Origin: Burkholderiaceae bacterium
GTDB taxonomy: Bacteria > Pseudomonadota > Gammaproteobacteria > Burkholderiales > Burkholderiaceae_C
Direction: 5' to 3'
NCBI GenBank assembly: GCA_031276435.1
Contig: JAISNB010000011.1
Location: 1-34,573, forward strand
DNA: 34,573 nt
Program-made: the position numbers and the translations under genes
Shown here: positions 28,094 to 34,573 of the stretch, in pieces
How positions within the stretch are numbered: position 1 is the first letter of the stretch
Layout of the letters: every line of letters starts with the position of its first letter
Notes under the pieces: model-generated
Told to the model about the DNA's origin: nothing
Database searches by the model: none
The model's input: only the letters and a program-made list of their open reading frames with translations

Positions 28094-28579
28094 TCAGCGA
28101 TTGAAACGCTCCAGTTCGCGTTTGAGGCCCTCGATGTCGGCCGCGTTGCGGTCGATGTCGGCTTTCATGCCAGCTACGCGGTCGAGGTACCTCTGGTAGT
28201 TCTTGGTCTCAAGGGGCATTCTGTTGGGATTGCCATCCTGGTATTCGGCCAGCAACTCGCGCTGGCGCGCCTCGGCGCGGCGCAACTCCTGCTCCAAAAT
28301 GGCCTTGGCGTCGGCGTCGCGCGCGCGCTGCTCGGGCGAGCTGGCCTGCGGCGCGGTGACCACGCGGTTGGGGTTGACCGACGGCGGCAGGGTGCCGCGC
28401 ACCACCGTGACGTTGCCGCCTTCGACCCGTTTGCATCCGGCGCCCTTGGGCGGGCGGTTGGTGTATTCGTTGCCGCAGCGGTAGATGTCGTCTTGCGCGA
28501 ACGACGGAAAGGCAGCCAGCGCGCCAGCGGCGGCGGTGGCAAGGTAAATCAGCAAAGTGGCAGTGGGGCGCATATCCAT
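28094..28579 (-). CDS. Secreted coiled-coil protein between glnA and ntrB (DUF4124-like)
   Basis: A 161-aa exported protein of unknown function. A signal peptide (MDMRPTATLLIYLATAAAGALA up to about SFAQ) precedes a short DUF4124-like segment DDIYRCGNEYTNRPPKGAGC, whose two cysteines may form a disulfide. The C-terminal half is a predicted coiled coil (AILEQELRRAEARQRELLAE and ADIDRNAADIEGLKRELERF). GGGAG lies 3 nt before ATG 28579 and 9 nt before a second ATG at 28573, so the latter may be used. It is inserted between glnA and ntrB and probably shares the ntrBC transcript. Confidence 0.75.
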   Translation of the reverse strand: MDMRPTATLLIYLATAAAGALAAFPSFAQDDIYRCGNEYTNRPPKGAGCKRVEGGNVTVVRGTLPPSVNPNRVVTAPQASSPEQRARDADAKAILEQELRRAEARQRELLAEYQDGNPNRMPLETKNYQRYLDRVAGMKADIDRNAADIEGLKRELERFNR

Positions 28580-28722
28580 ATTCTCCCGGTACACCGATAC
28601 CTGTAACAACGCCTCAGGCGGGGCAGGCGTCCAAAGGAATCGGCAAGAAAAGCCTGCGCGTTCACAAAAATGGCGAACTTTTTTCGCAAGCCAGTCTGTA
28701 TTGTGACGCACCCGGGTTCACA

Positions 28723-28757
28723 AGAAAAAGGAAAAAGGCGGCAGGTGCCGCCCTTTT
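28723..28757 (-). terminator. Intrinsic terminator of glnA
   Basis: On the minus strand the 11-bp stem AAAAGGGCGGC/GCCGCCTTTTT (arms 28747-28757 and 28732-28742, 4-nt loop, one G-U) is followed by CCTTTTTC. It lies about 55 nt after the glnA stop and separates glnA from the ntrBC unit. Confidence 0.85.
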
Positions 28758-28810
28758 CCCGTGCGCAGTGTGAACGAATTACAACAGGCGGCCTGTGCTT
28801 TTGCGTCCGT

Positions 28811-30226
28811 TTACAGCGAGTAGTACATGTCGTATTCGACCGGGTTGACGTTGACGCGCACGCGGTTGACTTCGGCCTGCTTGAGTTCGATGTAGGCGTC
28901 GAGCATGGAGTCGGTGAACACGCCGCCCTTGGTCAGGAAGGCGCGGTCCTTGTCCAGCTCTTCGAGCGCCTGGTCGAGGCTGTGGCACACGGTGGGCACC
29001 AGTTTGTCCTCTTCGGGCGGCAGGTGGTACAAATCCTTGGTGGCGGCTTCGCCCGGATGGATTTTGTTTTCCACGCCGTCCAGACCGGCCATCAGCAGCG
29101 CCGAAAAGCACAGGTACGGGTTGGCCATGGGGTCGGGAAAGCGCGCTTCGATGCGGCGCGCCTTGTCGCCGGAGACGTGCGGGATGCGGATCGAGGCCGA
29201 GCGGTTGCGGCTGGAATAGGCCAGCTTCACCGGCGCTTCAAAGTGCGGCACCAGGCGCTTGTAGCTGTTGGTGCTCGGGTTGGTGATGGCGTTGAGCGCG
29301 CGCGCGTGCTTGATGATGCCGCCAATGTAGTGCAGCGCAAAGTCCGACAAGCCCGCGTAGCCCTTGCCAGCGAACAGGTTCTTGCCATCTTTCCACACGG
29401 ACTGGTGCACGTGCATGCCGCTGCCGTTGTCGCCGTGGTAGGGCTTGGGCATGAAGGTGGCGGTCTTGCCGTAGGAGTCGGCCACGTTCCAGACCACGTA
29501 TTTCAGGCGTTGCGTCCAGTCGGCGCGCTCGACCAGCGTGGAGAATTTGGTGCCGATTTCCATTTGTCCGGCGCCCGCCACTTCGTGGTGGAACACTTCC
29601 ACCGGGATGCCCATGGCTTCCAGGATGAGCACCATCTCGGCGCGCATGTCGTGCGTGCTGTCCACGGGCGGAACCGGAAAATAGCCGCCCTTGATGGCCG
29701 GGCGATGGCCGCGGTTGCCGCCTTCGAGCTTGGCGCCAGAACTCCAGGGCGCTTCGTATTCGTCGATCTGGAAAAAGCTGTGGCCCGGATCGGTGCTCCA
29801 GCGCACGCCGTCGAAAACGAAGAATTCAGGCTCGGGGCCAAAGTAGGCCGCATCGCCCAGGCCAGAGGCCTTCAGGTACGCCTCGGCGCGCTTGGACAGC
29901 GAGCGCGGATCGCGGTCGTAGGCTTTGCCGTCGCCCGGCTCCAGCACGTCGCAGGTCAGCACCAGCGTGGATTCTTCAAAAAAGGGATCGATGACAGCCG
30001 AGCCTGGCTCGGGCATGAGCAGCATGTCAGAGGCTTCAATGCCCTTCCAGCCAGCCACCGAGGAGCCGTCAAAGGCATGCCCGTCGCTGAATTTGTCTTC
30101 GTTGAAGGCAGAGATGGGCACCGTGACGTGCTGTTCTTTGCCCCGGGTGTCGGTGAAGCGGAAATCGACGAACTTGCATTCGTTTTCCTTCACCATCTTC
30201 ATGACGTCTGCGACGTTCTTGGCCAT
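28811..30226 (-). CDS. glnA: Type I glutamine synthetase GlnA
   Basis: A 471-aa subunit of the dodecamer that makes glutamine from glutamate, ammonia and ATP. It shows the beta-grasp N-terminus ([19 protein letters not shown] latch), FFGS-type active-site segments ([12 protein letters not shown]), the ATP site [18 protein letters not shown], the Arg-rich [11 protein letters not shown] and the adenylylation loop [10 protein letters not shown] with Tyr400, so it is a GS-I-beta regulated by adenylylation. ATG 30226 follows GGAGA with 6 nt spacing. A sigma-54 promoter and NtrC-type sites lie upstream. Confidence 0.97.
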   Translation of the reverse strand: MAKNVADVMKMVKENECKFVDFRFTDTRGKEQHVTVPISAFNEDKFSDGHAFDGSSVAGWKGIEASDMLLMPEPGSAVIDPFFEESTLVLTCDVLEPGDGKAYDRDPRSLSKRAEAYLKASGLGDAAYFGPEPEFFVFDGVRWSTDPGHSFFQIDEYEAPWSSGAKLEGGNRGHRPAIKGGYFPVPPVDSTHDMRAEMVLILEAMGIPVEVFHHEVAGAGQMEIGTKFSTLVERADWTQRLKYVVWNVADSYGKTATFMPKPYHGDNGSGMHVHQSVWKDGKNLFAGKGYAGLSDFALHYIGGIIKHARALNAITNPSTNSYKRLVPHFEAPVKLAYSSRNRSASIRIPHVSGDKARRIEARFPDPMANPYLCFSALLMAGLDGVENKIHPGEAATKDLYHLPPEEDKLVPTVCHSLDQALEELDKDRAFLTKGGVFTDSMLDAYIELKQAEVNRVRVNVNPVEYDMYYSL

Positions 30227-30275
30227 CAGGCTCTCCTAGTCAGTGGTTGGGTTGTGAAAAAAGTGCTGTCGGGCC

Positions 30276-30291
30276 AGCAGGTTCCATGCCA
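30276..30291 (-). promoter_or_regulatory. Sigma-54 promoter of glnA
   Basis: TGGCATGGAACCTGCT matches the -24/-12 consensus TGGCAC-N5-TTGCW with the invariant GG and GC exactly 10 bases apart; the two mismatches are at weaker positions. Transcription would start about 12 nt downstream, giving a leader near 40 nt before ATG 30226. Confidence 0.75.
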
Positions 30292-30488
30292 GCCAGGCGG
30301 GCCATGGATCGAAGCGCCGCGCGGGCGTTGGCCGCGCGCGCAAGGTGTATTGTCGCCGCTTTGCCCTGCCTGCCGGACGCGACAAGGCGGCGCGTGGATG
30401 CAAGCCCCGCGTCCGCAAACGCGGCAACGCATTGGCGGCGCGCCCAAGGGCTGCAAAGGCCGCCAGTGCGCAAAGCGGTGCGTAATAC

Positions 30489-30503
30489 GCACCAAATTGG
30501 TGT
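30489..30503 (-). promoter_or_regulatory. NtrC binding site 1 (glnA enhancer)
   Basis: GCACCAAATTGGTGT is a near-perfect dyad, GCAC-N7-GTGT, matching the NtrC site GCACC-N5-GGTGC. It lies about 200 bp upstream of the sigma-54 promoter, a typical looping distance. An interleaved GGTGCGTAATACGCACC dyad overlaps its left side. Confidence 0.65.
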
Positions 30504-30510
30504 ATTTTTA

Positions 30511-31416
30511 TCATCGCACCAATTCAGGGCCATATTTCAGATCAAATGCCGCCAGGCGCGCGCGCAGATCGGCATAGGCCGCGGCCACGGCTTGCACCGG
30601 CCCCTTGACGCCCAGGTCGATGTGCGGGCCGAATTCTGGATGATCCACGCTCGGCAGGCTGAACACCTTGATTTGCGGGTGCGCGGCTTCCAGCGCCTGC
30701 ATCACCGGGGTCAGTGTCGCCTCTGTCGCGCCCAGCAAGATGACGGATTTTTCTTGCCATGCACCGCGCTGGAACCAGGGGTGGTAGAAGGTGTCGAGCG
30801 CCCAGGCCATCATGGGCCAGGCCATGACCGGAAAGCCCGGCACAAAGAAAACGCAGCCGCCAGCGGCGGCGGCGCGCAGCGCCCCGGATGCTGCTGCCGC
30901 GGGCGCGTCGCCGTCTGGCCCCGGCGGCAGCGCGGCCTGGAGCGCAGCGCCAGAGGGCACGCAGTAAAAGCCGGGAATTTTGTTGAACGGGTTGGGAATG
31001 ATGCCCGCGCCTTGCGGCAGCAGGCCCATGTTCAGCCGGTGCACGTTGTCTGGCCGCGCGGCGTCGAAACGCTCGCCCCGCGCGCGCGCCATGTCCCGCA
31101 TGCGCTCTTCAATCAAAGCCCTGGCCTGCGGATGCAATTGCAGTGGCCGCCCCAGCGCGGCGGCGGCGCACTGGCGCGTGTGGTCATCGGGCGTGGCGCC
31201 AATGCCGCCGCTGCTGACCACGGCGGCGCCACTGGCGAACGCGCGCCGCAGCACTTGCGTGATGCGCGCCGGATCGTCGCCCACGTATTCGGCCCACGCC
31301 AGGCGCAAGCCGCGCTCGCCCAGCAGTTCGATCCATTTGGGCAAATGCTGGTCGCGCCGCCTGCCCGAGAGGACTTCGTCGCCGATCACAATCAATGCAA
31401 AGTCTGGGGGGGTCAT
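30511..31416 (-). CDS. CinA/MoCF-domain molybdopterin-binding-like protein
   Basis: A 301-aa protein with the MoCF_biosynth fold found in the N-terminus of CinA (competence/damage-inducible protein A). It starts FALIVIGDEVLSGRR, with SSGGIGATPDDHT as the cofactor-binding-like loop and VFFVPGFPVMAW late in the domain. No C-terminal CinA deamidase domain is present, and the last ~90 residues resemble the short, uncharacterised proteobacterial group. An Ala-rich insert lies near DGDAPAAAASGALRAAAAGG. ATG 31416 is preferred over a GTG at 31428. It is co-directional with orn, 47 nt upstream. The biochemical role is uncertain: pyrophosphatase-like or molybdopterin-related. Confidence 0.8.
   Translation of the reverse strand: MTPPDFALIVIGDEVLSGRRRDQHLPKWIELLGERGLRLAWAEYVGDDPARITQVLRRAFASGAAVVSSGGIGATPDDHTRQCAAAALGRPLQLHPQARALIEERMRDMARARGERFDAARPDNVHRLNMGLLPQGAGIIPNPFNKIPGFYCVPSGAALQAALPPGPDGDAPAAAASGALRAAAAGGCVFFVPGFPVMAWPMMAWALDTFYHPWFQRGAWQEKSVILLGATEATLTPVMQALEAAHPQIKVFSLPSVDHPEFGPHIDLGVKGPVQAVAAAYADLRARLAAFDLKYGPELVR
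30516..30530 (-). promoter_or_regulatory. NtrC binding site 2 (weaker, overlaps the end of the CinA-like gene)
   Basis: GCACCAATTCAGGGC (GCAC-N7-GGGC) keeps one half-site exactly and the other at 3/4. Its centre is 27 bp from site 1, which would allow paired dimers to cooperate. Confidence 0.4.
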
Positions 31417-31463
31417 GAACACACGCACGCGCTTTCAGGCAAAGGGATAAGCCGCGCGCACCG

Positions 31464-32060
31464 TCAATCCGTCAGCCGGATGAAACAGGCGCGGTAGTGC
31501 AGCAACTCGTCGATGGATTCGTGCACGTCAGCCAGTGCGGTGTGCGCCTGCTGCTTCTTGAAGGCTTCGACCACTTGCGGACGCCAGCGGCGCGCCAGCT
31601 CCTTGAGGCTGCTCACGTCGATGTTGCGGTAGTGGAAAAACCCTTCCAGGCGCGGCATGTAGCGGGCCAGGAAACGCCGGTCCTGCCCGATGGTGTTGCC
31701 GCACATGGGCGAGGCGCCCTTGCTCACGTAGCGCGCAATGAAATCGATGAGCTGCGCCTCGGCAGCGGCTTCGCCCAGGGTCGAGGCGCGCACCTTCTCG
31801 GTCAGGCCGCTGCGGCCATGCGTGCCCCGGTTCCAGGCGTCCATTGCGGCCAGTTGTTCGTCGCTTTGGTGCAGCACCAGCACCGGCCCTTCCACGCGCA
31901 CGGAAAGATCGGCACTGGTGACAACCACGGCAATTTCCATGAGCCGCTCGGTCTCGGGATCCAGGCCGGTCATCTCGCAGTCGAGCCAGACCAGATTCAA
32001 ATCGTTTTTCGTCAGTGTCGCCGCCGCCGCGCGCGGCGCATTTGCTGTGGGTTCGGTCAT
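31464..32060 (-). CDS. orn: Oligoribonuclease Orn
   Basis: A 198-aa DEDDh 3'-5' exonuclease that degrades di- to short oligoribonucleotides, including pGpG from c-di-GMP. Exo I is [14 protein letters not shown] (Asp27, Glu29), Exo II lies around [19 protein letters not shown], and Exo III is [21 protein letters not shown] 32060 is chosen although ATG 32069 is in frame nine bases upstream: a GACAAT box sits 7 nt before 32060 and no Shine-Dalgarno is visible, so the message may be leaderless. About 14 Ala/Pro-rich residues precede the domain. It is divergent from the M48 protease. Confidence 0.93.
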   Translation of the reverse strand: MTEPTANAPRAAAATLTKNDLNLVWLDCEMTGLDPETERLMEIAVVVTSADLSVRVEGPVLVLHQSDEQLAAMDAWNRGTHGRSGLTEKVRASTLGEAAAEAQLIDFIARYVSKGASPMCGNTIGQDRRFLARYMPRLEGFFHYRNIDVSSLKELARRWRPQVVEAFKKQQAHTALADVHESIDELLHYRACFIRLTD

Positions 32061-32067
32061 GGCCGCC

Positions 32068-32073
32068 ATTGTC
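32068..32073 (-). promoter_or_regulatory. GACAAT -10-like box for leaderless orn mRNA
   Basis: GACAAT, then seven bases, then ATG 32060, identical in layout to trhP and trmJ. No convincing -35 lies at 16-18 bases. Confidence 0.4.
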
Positions 32074-32181
32074 GCCGACGCGCCCGCGCCGCGCGGCATA
32101 TGGCGCAAGTACACTTGGCACCCTTGGTTTTTGCGCGCTGCCGTCCAATTAGCGCTCGCCCGCATCAGGGGGAACCCACGC

Positions 32182-33483
32182 TTGACCGATTATTCATTGC
32201 TGCCCCCCGCCACGCTCACCAGTCTGGTTTTTGCCGTGGCGCTGCTGCTCAATGTGGCCACCAAATACTGGCTGGACGCGCGCCAGATTCGCGCCGTGGC
32301 CCGCCACCGCGCCGCCGTGCCCGCCGAGTTTGCCGCCACCATCACGCTGCAAGCGCACCAGCGCGCCGCCGATTACACCGTCGCCAAACTGCGCCTGGGC
32401 ATGCTTGATCTGGCGCTGTCGGTGGCCGTGCTGCTGGGCTGGACTTTGCTGGGGGGGCTGGACTGGCTCAACGCCCGGCTGCTCGACGCGTTCGGCCCCG
32501 GCCACGCCCTGGCACAACCGCTGGCGCTGCTGGTGGCCTTCGCGCTCATCAATGCACTGATCGATCTGCCGCTGACGCTCTACCAGACCTTTGTCATCGA
32601 AGAGGGCTTTGGCTTCAACAAAATGACGCTCAAACTCTGGCTGCTCGACTTGCTCAAATCCACGCTGCTGGGCGCGGCCATCGGCATCCCGCTGGCGCTG
32701 CTGGTGCTGTGGCTGATGCAAGTTACCGGCCCCTGGTGGTGGCTGTGGACATGGGCCGCGTGGATGGGTTTCAGCCTGCTGATGATGGTGATCTACCCCA
32801 TGTTCATCGCGCCCTTGTTCAACCGCTTCGAGCCGCTGGCCGACGAGGCGCTCAAAACCCGCGTCACCCGCCTCATGGCCCGCTGCGGCTTTGCCGCCAA
32901 GGGCTTGTTCGTCATGGACGGCAGCCGCCGCAGCGCGCACGCCAACGCCTACTTCACCGGCTTTGGCGCGGCCCGGCGCGTGGTGTTCTTCGACACGCTG
33001 CTCGCCCAGCTAACCCCCGCCGAAGTCGAGGCCGTGCTGGCGCACGAGCTGGGCCACTTCAGGCATCGCCACATCGCCAAGCGCATCGCCAGCCTCATGC
33101 TCATGAGCCTGGCTGGCCTGGCCCTGCTTGGCTGGCTCATGCAGCAAAGCTGGTTTTTCGCGGGCCTGGGCGTCACGCCCAACCTGCCGCCCCAATACGG
33201 CGGCATCGCGCCCAACCACGCGCTGGCGCTGATTTTGTTCATGCTGGTCGTGCCCGTATTCGGCTTTTTCATCTCGCCCTGGATGGCGCGGATTTCGCGC
33301 AAACACGAGTTCGAGGCCGACGCCTACGCCACCAGCCAGACCAGTGCGCAAGAGTTGGCCAGCGCACTCATCAAGCTGTATCAAGACAACGCCAGCACAC
33401 TCACGCCCGACGCGGCCTACGCGCGCTTTTACTACTCGCACCCGCCCGCCAGCCAGCGCATCGCGCGCATCCTGCAAACCTGA
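32182..33483 (+). CDS. M48 family membrane zinc protease (Ste24-like)
   Basis: A 433-aa integral membrane metalloprotease of the M48A/Ste24 group. An N-terminal membrane helix ([18 protein letters not shown]) and several further hydrophobic segments precede the zinc site HELGH (His288, His292) in the cytosol-facing domain. A further ligand Glu is in [10 protein letters not shown]. The frame is open far upstream, but the TTG at 32182 is chosen: GGGGGAA lies about 8 nt before it and the conserved sequence begins just after. Bacterial members help clear membrane or prenylated-like substrates; the target here is unknown. It is followed 19 nt later by rsgA. Confidence 0.9.
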   Translation: MTDYSLLPPATLTSLVFAVALLLNVATKYWLDARQIRAVARHRAAVPAEFAATITLQAHQRAADYTVAKLRLGMLDLALSVAVLLGWTLLGGLDWLNARLLDAFGPGHALAQPLALLVAFALINALIDLPLTLYQTFVIEEGFGFNKMTLKLWLLDLLKSTLLGAAIGIPLALLVLWLMQVTGPWWWLWTWAAWMGFSLLMMVIYPMFIAPLFNRFEPLADEALKTRVTRLMARCGFAAKGLFVMDGSRRSAHANAYFTGFGAARRVVFFDTLLAQLTPAEVEAVLAHELGHFRHRHIAKRIASLMLMSLAGLALLGWLMQQSWFFAGLGVTPNLPPQYGGIAPNHALALILFMLVVPVFGFFISPWMARISRKHEFEADAYATSQTSAQELASALIKLYQDNASTLTPDAAYARFYYSHPPASQRIARILQT

Positions 33484-33502
33484 GAGAAAGCCACCGCACC
33501 GC

Positions 33503-34510
33503 GTGCGCAAAACCGCTGCCCGCCCCACCGCAAAAGCAGACACCGCCGCCGCCTTGCAAGAGGCGCTGGTGGTCGCCACCCATGGCAGGCATTGCCTGGT
33601 GGAAACCGCCTCTGGAGCGCGCCTGCTGTGCCACCCGCGCGGCAAAAAACTGAACGTGGTCGTGGGCGACCGCGTGCACTGGCAGCCCAGCGGCGACGAA
33701 GGCAGCATCATCCAGACCCTGCCGCGCCGCAACCTGCTGTACCGGCAGGACGCGCTGCGCACCAAAAGCTTTGCCGCCAATCTGGATCAGGCGCTGCTGC
33801 TGCTGGCCGCCGAGCCGGAATTTTCAGAGCGCCAGCTCGCGCGCGCGCTGATCGCCTGCGAAGTGGCGCGCATCACCGCGCTGATCGCCCTCAACAAAGC
33901 CGATCTGGCTGCCCCCTTTGCCCGCGCGTGGGCGCGCCTTGCGCCCTACCGCGCCATGGGCTACAGCGTATTGCCGCTGTGCATCCGCCCCCAAACCGCG
34001 GCCTGCGCCAGCGGTGCAACGGCCGCCGCCACAGCAGCAACAGACGGATTGGCCTTGCTGGAGCAGCAACTGGCCGGGCGCAGCACACTGGTACTCGGCC
34101 CCTCGGGCGCGGGCAAAAGCAGCCTCATCAACCGGCTCGTACCCGGCGCGGCGGCGCAAACAGGCACACTCAGCCAGGCGCTTGCCAGCGGCAAACACAC
34201 CACCACGCACACCCGCTGGTTCTGGCTGGACCAGGCGCGCGCCGCCGCGCTCATCGACTCGCCCGGCTTTCAGGAATTTGGCCTGCACCACATCGGGCGC
34301 GCGCAACTGGCTGGCTGCATGCCCGACATTGGCCCACACACAACCCAATGCCGCTTCTACAACTGCACGCACCTGCACGAACCGGGCTGCGGCGTGCGCG
34401 ACGCCGTGGTCGAAGACGCGGACTTTCAAACGCGACTGGCCGCTGGCGCAAACCCCATCAGCGCATCGCGCTACAAAATCTACAGCGAACTGTTTGCCCA
34501 GTTGCGCTAG
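33503..34510 (+). CDS. rsgA: Small ribosomal subunit biogenesis GTPase RsgA
   Basis: A 335-aa circularly permuted GTPase that checks late 30S assembly. An OB-fold (ALVVATHGRHCLVETASGAR) is followed by the G motifs in permuted order: NKAD (G4), GPSGAGKSS (G1) and DSPGFQEFG (G3). A C-terminal zinc knuckle has CRFYNCTHLHEPGC with three Cys and one His ligands. An Ala-rich insert (ASGATAAATAATDG) lies before G1. GTG 33503 is the chosen start; it follows the protease stop by 19 nt, with only a weak GAGAAAG upstream, so coupling is likely. Confidence 0.94.
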   Translation: MRKTAARPTAKADTAAALQEALVVATHGRHCLVETASGARLLCHPRGKKLNVVVGDRVHWQPSGDEGSIIQTLPRRNLLYRQDALRTKSFAANLDQALLLLAAEPEFSERQLARALIACEVARITALIALNKADLAAPFARAWARLAPYRAMGYSVLPLCIRPQTAACASGATAAATAATDGLALLEQQLAGRSTLVLGPSGAGKSSLINRLVPGAAAQTGTLSQALASGKHTTTHTRWFWLDQARAAALIDSPGFQEFGLHHIGRAQLAGCMPDIGPHTTQCRFYNCTHLHEPGCGVRDAVVEDADFQTRLAAGANPISASRYKIYSELFAQLR

Positions 34511-34573
34511 CTGTCGCGCCGCACACAGGAGCGGCAGTGGATTGCCGCGCTGCCAGCGGTGCGCTCCCGCATC

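Noticed and set aside
28670-30577. 635-residue plus-strand frame antisense to glnA
   Set aside because: GlnA is certain on the minus strand, and the antisense frame covers its terminator and promoter.

Overview
The window is GC-rich, Alu-free bacterial chromosome of the Burkholderiales type, most likely Comamonadaceae or a close relative. This is inferred from gene order and protein style: rimP-nusA-infB-rbfA-truB-typA, infC-rpmI-rplT-pheS-pheT-ihfA-merR-tRNA-Pro, and glnA followed by glnL (ntrB) and glnG (ntrC). Nearly all of it is conserved core genome for translation, ribosome assembly, tRNA/rRNA modification and nitrogen control. No insertion sequence, integrase, CRISPR array or rRNA was seen.

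Layout. (1) 1-1093: a possible gene end and a PPM1/LCMT-type SAM methyltransferase (+). (2) 1130-3017: the only accessory-looking segment, lower in GC than its flanks, on the minus strand directly behind typA. It holds a 17-26 codon gene tail, an intact 440-aa protein with a HEPN ribonuclease motif, a shattered DUF262-like gene and a 70-aa truncated conserved protein. I read it as the remains of a defence-type operon. (3) 3049-11563 (-): the rimP-nusA-infB-rbfA-truB-typA operon, preceded by a near-consensus promoter and, within the first ~45 nt of the transcript, a terminator-like hairpin. (4) 11737-14830: trhP (+), a DUF2059 secreted protein (-) and an orphan metQ-like binding protein (+), with terminators. 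(5) 14944-23213 (-): thrS, infC (ATC start), rpmI, rplT, pheS, pheT, ihfA, a MerR regulator and tRNA-Pro(GGG). Attenuator-like hairpins precede thrS and pheS, and a switch-like repeat palindrome precedes rpmI. (6) 23572-30226 (-): cysE, trmJ, ntrC, ntrB, a small secreted coiled-coil protein and glnA. glnA has a sigma-54 promoter with two upstream NtrC-type sites. (7) 30511-34510: a CinA/MoCF-domain protein and orn (-), then an M48 membrane protease and rsgA (+).

How the genes work together. The translation genes form two large transcription units whose leaders carry the regulatory structure. The glnA-ntrBC block forms a closed loop: NtrB phosphorylates NtrC, and NtrC would act with sigma-54 at the glnA promoter seen here. 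Three genes (trhP, trmJ, orn) share the arrangement GACAAT, exactly seven bases, then ATG, with no Shine-Dalgarno sequence, which suggests leaderless mRNAs. The HEPN/DUF262 remnant behind typA has no visible terminator before it and may be read from the translation operon.
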